Assembly: GCF_016920785.2 (NCBI RefSeq)
Contig: NW_024609953.1
Location: 682,001 to 746,000 of the forward strand
DNA: 64,000 nt
Source: Ixodes scapularis
Lineage: Eukaryota; Arthropoda; Arachnida; Ixodida; Ixodidae
Direction: 5' to 3'
A program made the translations under genes and the position numbers. The notes below the pieces were generated by a model. That model was given only the letters and a program-made list of their open reading frames with translations. It searched no databases and was not told the origin of the DNA. Of this stretch, positions 49,825-63,972 are shown in pieces. Positions within the stretch are counted from its first letter, which is position 1; every line of letters begins with the position of its first letter.

Positions 49825-52734
49825 GTGTCTCGTCAGGGGCCGTGCTCTCTCCAATAATTCGCTTTCACCGAGGCAATAGCCGAGATCGTGGACACGGTGA
49901 ACGAATAAAACCGCGCCGAACGTCTCCCTTCAGGGGCCGTGCTCTCTCCAATAATTCGCTTTCACCGAGGCAATAGCCGAGATCGTGGACACGGTGAACG
50001 AATAAAACCGCGCCGAACGTCTCTCGTCAGGGGCCGTGCTCTCTCCAATAATTCGCTTTCACCGAGGCAATAGCCGAGATCGTGGACACGGTGAACGAAT
50101 AAAACCGCGCCGAACGTCTCTCGTCAGGGGCCGTGCTCTCTCCAATAATTCGCTTTCACCGCGGCAATAGCCGAGATCGTGGACACGGTGAACGAATAAA
50201 ACCGCGCCGAACGTCTCTCGTCAGGGGCCGTGCTCTCTCCAATAATTCGCTTTCACCGCGGCAATAGCCGAGATCGTGGACACGGTGAACGAATAAAACC
50301 GCGCCGAACGTCTCTCGTCAGGGGCCGTGCTCTCTCCAATAATTCGCTTTCACCGAGGCAATAGCCGAGATCGTGGACACGGCGAACGAATAAAACCGCG
50401 CCGAACGTCTCCCGTCAGGGGCCGTGCTCTCTCCAATAATTCGCTTTCACCGAGGCAATAGCCGAGATCGTGGACACGGTGAACGAATAAAACCGCGCCG
50501 AACGTCTCTCGTCAGGGGCCGTGCTCTCTCCAATAATTCGCTTTCACTGAGGCAATAGCCGAGATCGTGGACACGGTGAACGAATAAAACCGCGCCGAAC
50601 GTCTCCCGTCAGGGGCCGTGCTCTCTCCAATAATTCGCTTTCACCGAGGCAATAGCCGAGATCGTGGACACGGTGAACGAATAAAACCGCGCCGAACGTC
50701 TCTCGTCAGGGGCCGTGCTCTCTACAATAATTCGCTTTCACCGAGGCAATAGCCGAGATCGTGGACACGGTGAACGAATAAAACCGCGCCGAACGTCTCT
50801 CGTCAGGGGCCGTGCTCTCTCCAATAATTCGCTTTCACCGAGGCAATAGCCGAGATCGTGGACACGGTGAACGAATAAAACCGCGCCGAACGTCTCTCGT
50901 CAGGGGCCGTGCTCTCTCCAATAATTCGCTTTCACCGAGGCAATAGCCGAGATCGTGGACACGGTGAACGAATAAAACCGCGCCGAACGTTTCCCGTCAG
51001 GGGCCGTGCTCTCTCCAATAATTCGCTTTCACCGAGGCAATAGTCGAGATCGTGGACACGGTGAACGAAAAAAACCGCGCCGAACGTCTCTCGTCAGGGG
51101 CCGTGCTCTCTCCAATAATTCGCTTTCACCGAGGCAATAGCCGAGATCGTGGACACGGTGAACGAATAAAACCGCGCCGAACGTCTCTCGTCAGGGGCCG
51201 TGCTCTCTCCAATAATTCGCTTTCACCGAGGCAATAGCCGAGATCGTGGACACGGTGAACGAATAAAACCCCGCCGAACGTCTCCCGTCAGGGGCCGTGC
51301 TCTCTCCAATAATTCGCTTTCACCGAGGCAATAGCCGAGATCGTGGACACGGTGAACGAATAAAACCGCGCCGAACGTCTCTCGTCAGGGGCCGTGCTCT
51401 CTCCAATAATTCGCTTTCACCGAGGCAATAGCCGAGATCGTGGACACGGTGAACGAATAAAACCGCGCCGAACGTCTCTCGTCAGGGGCCGTGCTCTCTC
51501 CAATAATTCGCTTTCACCGAGGCAATAGCCGAGATCGTGGACACGGTGAACGAATAAAACCGCGCCGAACGTCTCTCGTCAGGGGCCGTGCTCTCTCCAA
51601 TAATTCGCTTTCACCGAGGCAATAGCCGAGATCGTGGACACGGTGAACGAATAAAACCGCGCCGAACGTCTCCCGTCAGGGGCCGTGCTCTCTCCGATAA
51701 TTCGCTTTCACCGAGGCAATAGCCGAGATCGTGGACACGGTGAACGAATAAAACCGCGCAGAACGTCTCTCGTCAGGGGCCGTGCTCTCTCCAATATTTC
51801 GCTTTCACCGAGGCAATAGCCGAGATCGTGGACACGGTGAACGAATAAAACCGCGCCGAACGTCTCTTGTCAGGGGCCGTGCTCTCTCCAATAATTCGCT
51901 TTCACCGCGGCAATAGCCGAGATCGTGGACACGGTGAACGAATAAAACCGCGCCGAACGTCTCCCGTCAGGGGCCGTGCTCTCTCCAATAATTCGCTTTC
52001 ACCGACGCAATAGCCGAGATCGTGGACACGGTGAACGAATAAAACCGCGCCGAACGTCTCTCGTCAGGGGCCGTGCTCTCTCCAATAATTCGCTTTCACC
52101 GAGGCAATAGCCGAGATCGTGGACACGGTGAACGAATAAAACCGCGCCGAACGTCTCTCGTCAGGGGCCGTGCTCTCTCCAATAATTCGCTTTCACCGAG
52201 GCAATAGCCAAGATCGTGGACACGGTGAACGAATAAAACCGCGCCGAACGTCTCTCGTCAGGGGCCGTGCTCTCTCCAATAATTCCCTTTCACCGCGGCA
52301 ATAGCCGAGATCGTGGACACGGTGAACGAATAAAACCGCGCCGAACTTCTCCCGTCAGGGGCCGTGCTCTCTCCAATAATTCGCTTTCACCGAGGCAATA
52401 GCCGAGATCGTGGACACGGTGAACGAATAAAACCGCGCCGAACGTCTCCCGTCAGGGGCCGTGCTCTCTCCAATAATTCGCTTTCACCGCGGCAATAGCC
52501 GAGATCGTGGACACGGTGAACGAATAAAACCGCGCCGAACGTCTCCCGTCAGGGGCCGTGCTCTCTCCAATAATTCGCTTTCACCGAGGCAATAGCCGAG
52601 ATCGTGGACACGGTGAACGAATAAAACCGCGCCGAACGTCTCTCGTCAGGGGCCGTGCTCTCTCCAATAATTCGCTTTCACCGAGGCAATAGCCGAGATC
52701 GTGGACACGGTGAACGAATAAAACCGCGCCGAAC
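49825..52734. repeat. HOR unit 6, 30 monomers (2,910 bp)
   Basis: Contains the mark set with one extra monomer between GAACTTCTCC (about 52,345) and the next ACGTGTCTCG (52,735). Private marks are CACGGCGAACG near 50,383, TTTCACTGAGGC near 50,546, ACGTTTCCCG near 50,989 and GAACGAAAAAAACC near 51,066, where the usual TAA is lost. That loss lengthens a local plus-strand frame without biological meaning. Confidence 0.83.
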
Positions 52735-54868
52735 GTGTCTCGTCAGGGGCCGTGCTCTCTCCAATAATTCGCTTTCACCGAGGCAATAGCCGAGATCGTG
52801 GACACGGTGAACGAATAAAACCGCGCCGAACGTCTCCCTTCAGGGGCCGTGCTCTCTCCAATAATTCGCTTTCACCGAGGCAATAGCCGAGATCGTGGAC
52901 ACGGTGAACGAATAAAACCGCGCCGAACGTCTCTCGTCAGGGGCCGTGCTCTCTCCAATAATTCGCTTTCACCGAGGCAATAGCCGAGATCGTGGACACG
53001 GTGAACGAATAAAACCGCGCCGAACGTCTCTCGTCAGGGGCCGTGCTCTCTCCAATAATTCGCTTTCACCGAGGCAATAGCCGAGATCGTGGACACGGTG
53101 AACGAATAAAACCGCGCCGAACGTCTCCCGTCAGGGGCCGTGCTCTCTCCAATAATTCGCTTTCACCGAGGCAATAGTCGAGATCGTGGACACGGTGAAC
53201 GAATAAAACCGCGCCGAACGTCTCTCGTCAGGGGCCGTGCTCTCTCCAATAATTCGCTTTCACCGAGGCAGTAGCCGAGATCGTGGACACGGTGAACGAA
53301 TAAAACCGCGCCGAACGTCTCTCGTCAGGGGCCGTGCTCTCTCCAATAATTCGCTTTCACCGAGGCAATAGCCGAGATCGTGGACACGGTGAACGAATAA
53401 AACCCCGCCAAACGTCTCCCGTCAGGGGCCGTGCTCTCTCCAATAATTCGCTTTCACCGAGGCAATAGCCGAGATCGTGGACACGGTGAACGAATAAAAC
53501 CGCGCCGAACGTCTCTCGTCAGGGGCCGTGCTCTCTCCAATAATTCGCTTTCACCGAGGCAATAGCCGAGATCGTGGACACGGTGAACGAATAAAACCGC
53601 GCCGAACGTCTCTCGTCAGGGGCCGTGCTCTCTCCAATAATTCGCTTTCACCGAGGCAATAGCCGAGATCGTGGACACGGTGAACGAATAAAACCGCGCC
53701 GAACGTCTCTCGTCAGGGGCCGTGCTCTCTCCAATAATTCGCTTTCACCGAGGCAATAGCCGAGATCGTGGACACGGTGAACGAATAAAACCGCGCCGAA
53801 CGTCTCCCGTCAGGGGCCGTGCTCTCTCCAATAATTCGCTTTCACCGAGGCAATAGCCGAGATCGTGGACACGGTGAACGAATAAAACCGCGCAGAACGT
53901 CTCTCGTCAGGGGCCGTGCTCTCTCCAATATTTCGCTTTCACCGAGGCAATAGCCGAGATCGTGGACACGGTGAACGAATAAAACCGCGCCGAACGTCTC
54001 TTGTCAGGGGCCGTGCTCTCTCCAATAATTCGCTTTCACCGCGGCAATAGCCGAGATCGTGGACACGGTGAACGAATAAAACCGCGCCGATCGTCTCCCG
54101 TCAGGGGCCGTGCTCTCTCCAATAATTCGCTTTCACCGACGCAATAGCCGAGATCGTGGACACGGTGAACGAATAAAACCGCGCCGAACGTCTCTCGTCA
54201 GGGGCCGTGCTCTCTCCAATAATTCGCTTTCACCGAGGCAATAGCCGAGATCGTGGACACGGTGAACGAATAAAACCGCGCCGAACGTCTCTCGTCAGGG
54301 GCCGTGCTCTCTCCAATAATTCGCTTTCACCGAGGCAATAGCCGAGATCGTGGACACGGTGAACGAATAAAACCGCGCCGAACGTCTCTCGTCAGGGGCC
54401 GTGCTCTCTCCAATAATTCCCTTTCACCGCGGCAATAGCCGAGATCGTGGACACGGTGAACGAATAAAACCGCGCCGAACTTCTCCCGTCAGGGGCCGTG
54501 CTCTCTCCAATAATTCGCTTTCACCGAGGCAATAGCCGAGATCGTGGACACGGTGAACGAATAAAACCGCGCTGAACGTCTCCCGTCAGGGGCCGTGCTC
54601 TCTCCAATAATTCGCTTTCACCGCGGCAATAGCCGAGATCGTGGACACGGTGAACGAATAAAACCGCGCCGAACGTCTCCCGTCAGGGGCCGTGCTCTCT
54701 CCAATAATTCGCTTTCACCGAGGCAATAGCCGAGATCGTGGACACGGTGAACGAATAAAACCGCGCCGAACGTCTCTCGTCAGGGGCCGTGCTCTCTCCA
54801 ATAATTCGCTTTCACCGAGGCAATAGCAGAGATCGTGGACACGGTGAACGAATAAAACCGCGCCGAAC
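52735..54868. repeat. HOR unit 7, 22 monomers (2,134 bp)
   Basis: After ACGTGTCTCG and CTCCCTTCAG the unit passes quickly to ATAGTCGAGATC (about 53,177), skipping the CTACAATAATTC part, so roughly eight monomers were lost. GCGCAGAACG is at 53,894. AGCCAAGATC is absent. New marks GCCGATCGTC (54,089), GCGCTGAACG (about 54,571) and ATAGCAGAGATC (about 54,826) are shared with unit 8. Confidence 0.83.
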
Positions 54869-57390
54869 GTGTCTCGTCAGGGGCCGTGCTCTCTCCAATA
54901 ATTCGCTTTCACCGAGGCAATAGCCGAGATCGTGGACACGGTGAACGAATAAAACCGCGCCGAACGTCTCCCTTCAGGGGCCGTGCTCTCTCCAATAATT
55001 CGCTTTCACCGAGGCAATAGCCGAGATCGTGGACACGGTGAACGAATAAAACCGCGCCGAACGTCTCTCGTCAGGGGCCGTGCTCTCTCCAATAATTCGC
55101 TTTCACCGAGGCAATAGCCGAGATCGTGGACACGGTGAACGAATAAAACCGCGCCGAACGTCTCTCGTCAGGGGCCGTGCTCTCTCCAATAATTCGCTTT
55201 CACCGCGGCAATAGCCGAGATCGTGGACACGGTGAACGAATAAAACCGCGCCGAACGTCTCTCGTCAGGGGCCGTGCTCTCTCCAATAATTCGCTTTCAC
55301 CGCGGCAATAGCCGAGATCGTGGACACGGTGAACGAATAAAACCGCGCCGAACGTCTCTCGTCAGGGGCCGTGCTCTTTCCAATAATTCGCTTTCACCGA
55401 GGCAATAGCCGAGATCGTGGACACGGTGAACGAATAAAACCGCGCCGAACGTCTCCCGTCAGGGGCCGTGCTCTCTCCAATAATTCGCTTTCACCGAGGC
55501 AATAGCCGAGATCGTGGACACGGTGAACGAATAAAACCGCGCCGAACGTCTCTCGTCAGGGGCCGTGCTCTCTCCAATAATTCGCTTTCACCGAGGCAAT
55601 AGCCGAGATCGTGGACACGGTGAACGAATAAAACCGCGCCGAACGTCTCCCGTCAGGGGCCGTGCTCTCTCCAATAATTCGCTTTCACCGAGGCAATAGT
55701 CGAGATCGTGGACACGGTGAACGAATAAAACCGCGCCGAACGTCTCTCGTCAGGGGCCGTGCTCTCTCCAATAATTCGCTTTCACCGAGGCAATAGCCGA
55801 GATCGTGGACACGGTGAACGAATAAAACCGCGCCGAACGTCTCTCGTCAGGGGCCGTGCTCTCTCCAATAATTCGCTTTCACCGAGGCAATAGCCGAGAT
55901 CGTGGACACGGTGAACGAATAAAACCCCGCCGAACGTCTCCCGTCAGGGGCCGTGCTCTCTCCAATAATTCGCTTTCACCGAGGCAATAGCCGAGATCGT
56001 GGACACGGTGAACGAATAAAACCGCGCCGAACGTCTCTCGTCAGGGGCCGTGCTCTCTCCAATAATTCGCTTTCACCGAGGCAATAGCCGAGATCGTGGA
56101 CACGGTGAACGAATAAAACCGCGCCGAACGTCTCTCGTCAGGGGCCGTGCTCTCTCCAATAATTCGCTTTCACCGAGGCAATAGCCGAGATCGTGGACAC
56201 GGTGAACGAATAAAACCGCGCCGAACGTCTCTCGTCAGGGGCCGTGCTCTCTCCAATAATTCGCTTTCACCGAGGCAATAGCCGAGATCGTGGACACGGT
56301 GAACGAATAAAACCGCGCCGAACGTCTCCCGTCAGGGGCCGTGCTCTCTCCAATAATTCGCTTTCACCGAGGCAATAGCCGAGATCGTGGACACGGTGAA
56401 CGAATAAAACCGCGCAGAACGTCTCTCGTCAGGGGCCGTGCTCTCTCCAATATTTCGCTTTCACCGAGGCAATAGCCGAGATCGTGGACACGGTGAACGA
56501 ATAAAACCGCGCCGAACGTCTCTTGTCAGGGGCCGTGCTCTCTCCAATAATTCGCTTTCACCGCGGCAATAGCCGAGATCGTGGACACGGTGAACGAATA
56601 AAACCGCGCCGATCGTCTCCCGTCAGGGGCCGTGCTCTCTCCAATAATTCGCTTTCACCGACGCAATAGCCGAGATCGTGGACACGGTGAACGAATAAAA
56701 CCGCGCCGAACGTCTCTCGTCAGGGGCCGTGCTCTCTCCAATAATTCGCTTTCACCGAGGCAATAGCCGAGATCGTGGACACGGTGAACGAATAAAACCG
56801 CGCCGAACGTCTCTCGTCAGGGGCCGTGCTCTCTCCAATAATTCGCTTTCACCGAGGCAATAGCCGAGATCGTGGACACGGTGAACGAATAAAACCGCGC
56901 CGAACGTCTCTCGTCAGGGGCCGTGCTCTCTCCAATAATTCCCTTTCACCGCGGCAATAGCCGAGATCGTGGACACGGTGAACGAATAAAACCGCGCCGA
57001 ACTTCTCCCGTCAGGGGCCGTGCTCTCTCCAATAATTCGCTTTCACCGAGGCAATAGCCGAGATCGTGGACACGGTGAACGAATAAAACCGCGCTGAACG
57101 TCTCCCGTCAGGGGCCGTGCTCTCTCCAATAATTCGCTTTCACCGCGGCAATAGCCGAGATCGTGGACACGGTGAACGAATAAAACCGCGCCGAACGTCT
57201 CCCGTCAGGGGCCGTGCTCTCTCCAATAATTCGCTTTCACCGAGGCAATAGCCGAGATCGTGGACACGGTGAACGAATAAAACCGCGCCGAACGTCTCTC
57301 GTCAGGGGCCGTGCTCTCTCCAATAATTCGCTTTCACCGAGGCAATAGCAGAGATCGTGGACACGGTGAACGAATAAAACCGCGCCGAAC
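54869..57390. repeat. HOR unit 8, 26 monomers (2,522 bp)
   Basis: Begins at ACGTGTCTCG (54,869) and repeats unit 7 marks 2,522 bp later: GCCGATCGTC (56,611), GCGCTGAACG (about 57,093), ATAGCAGAGATC (about 57,348). GTGCTCTTTCC at about 55,374 recurs at about 57,896, beyond the unit end. This shared set defines a 26-monomer tandem duplication that is among the youngest in the window. The last ACGTGTCTCG is at 57,391. Confidence 0.84.
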
Positions 57391-58504
57391 GTGTCTCGTC
57401 AGGGGCCGTGCTCTCTCCAATAATTCGCTTTCACCGAGGCAATAGCGGAGATCGTGGACACGGTGAACGAATAAAACCGCGCCGAACGTCTCCCTTCAGG
57501 GGCCGTGCTCTCTCCAATAATTCGCTTTCACCGAGGCAATAGCCGAGATCGTGGACACGGTGAACGAATAAAACCGCGCCGAACGTCTCTCGTCAGGGGC
57601 CGTGCTCTCTCCAATAATTCGCTTTCACCGAGGCAATAGCCGAGATCGTGGACACGGTGAACGAATAAAACCGCGCCGAACGTCTCTCGTCAGGGGCCGT
57701 GCTCTCTCCAATAATTCGCTTTCACCGCGGCATTAGCCGAGATCGTGGACACGGTGAACGAATAAAACCGCGCCGAACGTCTCTCGTCAGGGGCCGTGCT
57801 CTCTCCAATAATTCGCTTTCACCGCGGCAATAGCCGAGATCGTGGACACGGTGAACGAATAAAACCGCGCCGAACGTCTCTCGTCAGGGGCCGTGCTCTT
57901 TCCAATAATTCGCTTTCACCGAGGCAATAGCCGAGATCGTGGACACGGTGAACGAATAAAACCGCGCCGAACGTCTCCCGTCAGGGGCCGTGCTCTCTCC
58001 AATAATTCGCTTTCACCGAGGCAATAGCCGAGATCGTGGACACGGTGAACGAATAAAACCGCGCCGAACGTCTCTCGTCAGGGGCCGTGCTCTCTCCAAT
58101 AATTCGCTTTCACCGAGGCAATAGCCGAGATCGTGGACACGGTGAACGAATAAAACCGCGCCGAACGTCTCCCGTCAGGGGCCGTGCTCTCTCCAATAAT
58201 TCGCTTTCACCGAGGCAATAGCCGAGATCGTGGACACGGTGAACGAATAAAACCGCGCCGAACGTCTCTCGTCAGGGGCCGTGCTCTCTCCAATAATTCG
58301 CTTTCACTGAGGCAATAGCCGAGATCGTGGACACGGTGAACGAATAAAACCGCGCCGAACGTCTCTCGTCAGGGGCCGTGCTCTCTCCAATAATTCGCTT
58401 TCACCGAGGCAATAGCCGAGATCGTGGACACGGTGAACGAATAAAACCGCGCCGAACGTCTCCCGTCAGGGGCCGTGCTCTCTCCAATAATTCGCTTTCA
58501 CCGA

Positions 58505-58507
58505 GGG
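58505..58507. other. Isolated +1 G in a monomer start
   Basis: GAGGGCAATAG replaces GAGGCAATAG, shifting the array phase by one base. A single event with no neighbours of the same kind; it may be a real mutation or a consensus error. Confidence 0.6.
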
Positions 58508-58812
58508 CAATAGCCGAGATCGTGGACACGGTGAACGAATAAAACCGCGCCGAACGTCTCTCGTCAGGGGCCGTGCTCTCTCCAATAATTCGCTTTCACC
58601 GAGGCAATAGCCGAGATCGTGGACACGGTGAACGAATAAAACCGCGCCGAACGTCTCCCGTCAGGGGCCGTGCTCTCTCCAATAATTCGCTTTCACCGAG
58701 GCAATAGCCGAGATCGTGGACACGGTGAACGAATAAAACCGCGCCGAACGTCTCTCGTCAGGGGCCGTGCTCTCTCCAATAATTTGCTTTCACCGAGGCA
58801 ATAGCCGAGATC

Positions 58813-61800
58813 GTGGACTCGGTGAACGAATAAAACCGCGCCGAACGTCTCTCGTCAGGGGCCGTGTTCTCTCCAATAATTCGCTTTCACCGAGGCAATA
58901 GCCGAGATCGTGGACACGGTGAACGAATAAAACCGCGCCGAACGTCTCTCGTCAGGGGCCGTGCTCTCTCCAATAATTCGCTTTCACCGAGGCAATAGCC
59001 GAGATCGTGGACACGGTGAACGAATAAAACCGCGCCGAACGTCTCCCGTCAGGGGCCGTGCTCTCTCCAATAATTCGCTTTCACCGAGGCAATAGCCGAG
59101 ATCGTGGACACGGTGAACGAATAAAACCGCGCAGAACGTCTCTCGTCAGGGGCCGTGCTCTCTCCAATATTTCGCTTTCACCGAGGCAATAGCCGAGATC
59201 GTGGACACGGTGAACGAATAAAACCGCGCCGAACGTCTATTGTCAGGGGCCGTGCTCTCTCCAATAATTCGCTTTCACCGCGGCAATAGCCGAGATCGTG
59301 GACACGGTGAACGAATAAAACCGCGCCGAACGTCTCCCGTCAGGGGCCGTGCTCTCTCCAATAATTCGTTTTCACCGACGCAATAGCCGAGATCGTGGAC
59401 ACGGTGAACGAATAAAACCGCGCCGAACGTCTCTCGTCAGGGGCCGTGCTCTCTCCAATAATTCGCTTTCACCGAGCCAATAGCCGAGATCGTGGACACG
59501 GTGAACGAATAAAACCGCGCCGAACGTCTCCCGTCAGGGGCCGTGCTCTCTCCAATAATTCGCTTTCACCGAGGCAATAGCCGAGATCGTGGACACGGTG
59601 AACGAATAAAACCGCGCCGAACGTCTCTCGTCAGGGGCCGTGCTCTCTCCAATAATTCGCTTTCACCGAGCCAATAGCCGAGATCGTGGACACGGTGAAC
59701 GAATAAAACCGCGCCGAACGTCTCCCGTCAGGGGCCGTGCTCTCTCCAATAATTCGCTTTCACCGAGGCAATAGCCGAGATCGTGGACACGGTGAACGAA
59801 TAAAACCGCGCCGAACGTCTCTCGTCAGGGGCCGTGCTCTCTCCAATAATTCGCTTTCACCGCGGCAATAGCCGAGATCGTGGACACGGTGAACGAATAA
59901 AACCGCGCCGAACGTCTCTCGTCAGGGGCCGTGCTCTCTCCAATAATTCGCTTTCACCGAGGCAATAGCCGAGATCGTGGACACGGTGAACGAATAAAAC
60001 CGCGCCGAACGTCTCCCGTCAGGGACCGTGCTCTCTCCAATAATTCGCTTTCACCGAGGCAATAGCCGAGATCGTGGACACGGTGAACGAATAAAACCGC
60101 GCCGAACGTCTCCCGTCAGGGGCCGTGCTCTCTCCAATAATTCGCTTTCACCGAGGCAATAGCCGAGATCGTGGACACGGTGAACGAATAAAACCGCGCC
60201 GAACGTCTCCCGTCAGGGGCCGTGCTCTCTCCAATAATTCGCTTTCACCGACGCAATAGCCGAGATCGTGGACACGGTGAACGAATAAAACCGCGCCGAA
60301 CGTCTCTCGTCAGGGGCCGTGCTCTCTCCAATAATTCGCTTTCACCGAGCCAATAGCCGAGATCGTGGACACGGTGAACGAATAAAACCGCGCCGAACGT
60401 CTCCCGTCAGGGGCCGTGCTCTCTCCAATAATTCGCTTTCACCGAGGCAATAGCCGAGATCGTGGACACGGTGAACGAATAAAACCGCGCCGAACGTCTC
60501 CCGTCAGGGGCCGTGCTCTCTCCAATAATTCGCTTTCACCGAGGCAATAGCCGAGATCGTGGACACGGTGAACGAATAAAACCGCGCCGAACGTCTCTCG
60601 TCAGGGGCCGTGCTCTCTCCAATAATTCGCTTTCACCGAGGCAATAGCCGAGATCGTGGACACGGTGAACGAATAAAACCGCGCCGAACGTCTCCCGTCA
60701 GGGGCCGTGCTCTCTCCAATAATTCGCTTTCACCGAGGCAATAGCCGAGATCGTGGACACGGTGAACGAATAAAACCGCGCCGAACGTCTCCCGTCAGGG
60801 GCCGTGCTCTCTCCAATAAATCGCTTTCACCGAGGCAATAGCCAAGATCGTGGACACGGCGAACGAATAAAACCGCGCCGAACGTCTCTCGTCAGGGGCC
60901 GTGCTCTCTCCAATAATTCGCTTTCACCGAGGCAATAGCCGAGATCGTGGACACGGTGAACGAATAAAACCGCGCCGAACGTCTCCCGTCAGGGGCCGTG
61001 CTCTCTCCAATAATTCGCTTTCACCGCGGCAATAGCCGAGATCGTGGACACGGTGAACGAATAAAACCGCGCCGAACGTCTCTCGTCAGGGGCCGTGCTC
61101 TCTCCAATAATTCGCTTTCACCGCGGCAATAGCCGAGATCGTGGACACGGTGAACGAATAAAACCGCGCCGAACGTCTCTCGTCAGGGGCCGTGCTCTCT
61201 CCAATAATTCGCTTTCACCGAGGCAATAGCCGAGATCGTGGACACGGTGAACGAATAAAACCGCGCCGAACGTCTCCCGTCAGGGACCGTGCTCTCTCCA
61301 ATAATTCGCTTTCACCGAGGCAATAGCCGAGATCGTGGACACGGTGAACGAATAAAACCGCGCCGAACGTCTCCCGTCAGGGGCCGTGCTCTCTCCAATA
61401 ATTCGCTTTCACCGAGGCAATAGCCGAGATCGTGGACACGGTGAACGAATAAAACCGCGCCGAACGTCTCCCGTCAGGGGCCGTGCTCTCTCCAATAATT
61501 CGCTTTCACCGAGGCAATAGCCGAGATCGTGGACACGGTGAACGAATAAAACCGCGCCGAACGTCTCTCGTCAGGGGCCGTGCTCTCTCCAATAATTCGC
61601 TTTCACCGAGGCAATAGCCGAGATCGTGGACACGGTGAACGAATAAAACCGCGCCGAACGTCTCCCGTCAGGGGCCGTGCTCTCTCCAATAATTCGCTTT
61701 CACCGAGGCAATAGCCGAGATCGTGAACACGGTGAACGAATAAAACCGCGCCGAACGTCTCTCGTCAGGGGCCGTGCTCTCTCCAATAATTCGCTTTCAC

Positions 61801-62304
61801 TGAGGCAATAGCCGAGATCGTGGACACGGTGAACGAATAAAACCGCGCCGAACGTCTCTCGTCAGGGGCCGTGCTCTCTCCAATAATTCGCTTTCACCGA
61901 GGCAATAGCCGAGATCGTGGACACGGTGAACGAATAAAACCGCGCCGAACGTCTCCCGTCAGGGGCCGTGCTCTCTCCAATAATTCGCTTTCACCGAGGC
62001 AATAGCCGAGATCGTGGACACGGTGAACGAATAAAACCGCGCCGAACGTCTCTCGTCAGGGGCCGTGCTCTCTCCAATAATTCGCTTTCACCGAGGCAAT
62101 AGCCGAGATCGTGGACACGGTGAACGAATAAAACCGCGCCGAACGTCTCCCGTCAGGGGCCGTGCTCTCTCCAATAATTCGCTTTCACCGAGGCAATAGC
62201 CGAGATCGTGGACACGGTGAACGAATAAAACCGCGCCGAACGTCTCTCGTCAGGGGCCGTGCTCTCTCCAATAATTTGCTTTCACCGAGGCAATAGCCGA
62301 GATC
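58813..62304. repeat. 36-monomer (3,492-bp) repeat step at the right end
   Basis: GTGGACTCGGTGAAC at 58,813 corresponds to GTGGACTCAATGAAC at 62,305, and GCGCAGAACG recurs at 59,133 and 62,625. Both pairs are 3,492 bp (36 x 97) apart. Nearby AATTTGCTTT and CCGTGTTCTC monomers repeat at the same spacing. The copy at 62.3 kb has acquired the extra change GGTG to AATG. This step replaces the 29-monomer unit in the last 6 kb. Confidence 0.82.
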
Positions 62305-63811
62305 GTGGACTCAATGAACGAATAAAACCGCGCCGAACGTCTCTCGTCAGGGGCCGTGTTCTCTCCAATAATTCGCTTTCACCGAGGCAATAGCCGAGAT
62401 CGTGGACACGGTGAACGAATAAAACCGCGCCGAACGTCTCTCGTCAGGGGCCGTGCTCTCTCCAATAATTCGCTTTCACCGAGGCAATAGCCGAGATCGT
62501 GGACACGGTGAACGAATAAAACCGCGCCGAACGTCTCCCGTCAGGGGCCGTGCTCTCTCCAATAATTCGCTTTCACCGAGGCAATAGCCGAGATCGTGGA
62601 CACGGTGAACGAATAAAACCGCGCAGAACGTCTCTCGTCAGGGGCCGTGCTCTCTCCAATATTTCGCTTTCACCGAGGCAATAGCCGAGATCGTGGACAC
62701 GGTGAACGAATAAAACCGCGCCGAACGTCTCTTGTCAGGGGCCGTGCTCTCTCCAATAATTCGCTTTCACCGCGGCAATAGCCGAGATCGTGGACACGGT
62801 GAACGAATAAAACCGCGCCGAACGTCTCCCGTCAGGGGCCGTGCTCTCTCCAATAATTCGCTTTCACCGACGCAATAGCCGAGATCGTGGACACGGTGAA
62901 CGAATAAAACCGCGCCGAACGTCTCTCGTCAGGGGCCGTGCTCTCTCCAATAATTCGCTTTCACCGAGCCAATAGCCGAGATCGTGGACATGGTGAACGA
63001 ATAAAACCGCGCCGAACGTCTCCCGTCAGGGGCCGTGCTCTCTCCAATAATTCGCTTTCACCGAGGCAATAGCCGAGATCGTGGACACGGTGAACGAATA
63101 AAACCGCGCCGAACGTCTCTCGTCAGGGGCCGTGCTCTCTCCAATAATTCGCTTTCACCGAGCCAATAGCCGAGATCGTGGACACGGTGAACGAATAAAA
63201 CCGCGCCGAACGTCTCCCGTCAGGGGCCGTGCTCTCTCCAATAATTCGCTTTCACCGAGGCAATAGCCGAGATCGTGGACACGGTGAACGAATAAAACCG
63301 CGCCGAACGTCTCCCGTCAGGGGCCGTGCTCTCTCCAATAATTCGCTTTCACCGAGGCAATAGCCAAGATCGTGGACACGGCGAACGAATAAAACCGCGC
63401 CGAACGTCTCTCGTCAGGGGCCGTGCTCTCTCCAATAATTCGCTTTCACCGAGGCAATAGCCGAGATCGTGGACACGGTGAACGAATAAAACCGCGCCGA
63501 ACGTCTCCCGTCAGGGGCCGTGCTCTCTCCAATAATTCGCTTTCACCGCGGCAATAGCCGAGATCGTGGACACGGTGAACGAATAAAACCGCGCCGAACG
63601 TCTCTCGTCAGGGGCCGTGCTCTCTCCAATAATTCGCTTTCACCGCGGCAATAGCCGAGATCGTGGACACGGTGAACGAATAAAACCGCGCCGAACGTCT
63701 CTCGTCAGGGGCCGTGCTCTCTCCAATAATTCGCTTTCACCGAGGCAATAGCCGAGATCGTGGACACGGTGAACGAATAAAACCGCGCCGAACGTCTCCC
63801 GTCAGGGACCG
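60023..63811. repeat. 13- and 26-monomer steps inside the right-end segment
   Basis: CAGGGACCGTG occurs at about 60,023, 61,284 and 63,806: steps of 1,261 bp (13 x 97) and 2,522 bp (26 x 97). AGCCAAGATC with CACGGCGAACG in the same monomer occurs at 60,841 and 63,363, also 26 monomers apart. The linked marks show a further tandem duplication overlapping the 36-monomer one. Confidence 0.78.
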
Positions 63812-63972
63812 TGCTCTCTCCAATAATTCGCTTTCACCGAGGCAATAGCCGAGATCGTGGACACGGTGAACGAATAAAACCGCGCCGAACGTCTCCCGTC
63901 AGGGGCCGTGTTCTCTCCAATAATTCGCTTTCACCGAGGCAATAGCCGAGATCGTGGACACGGTGAACGAAT

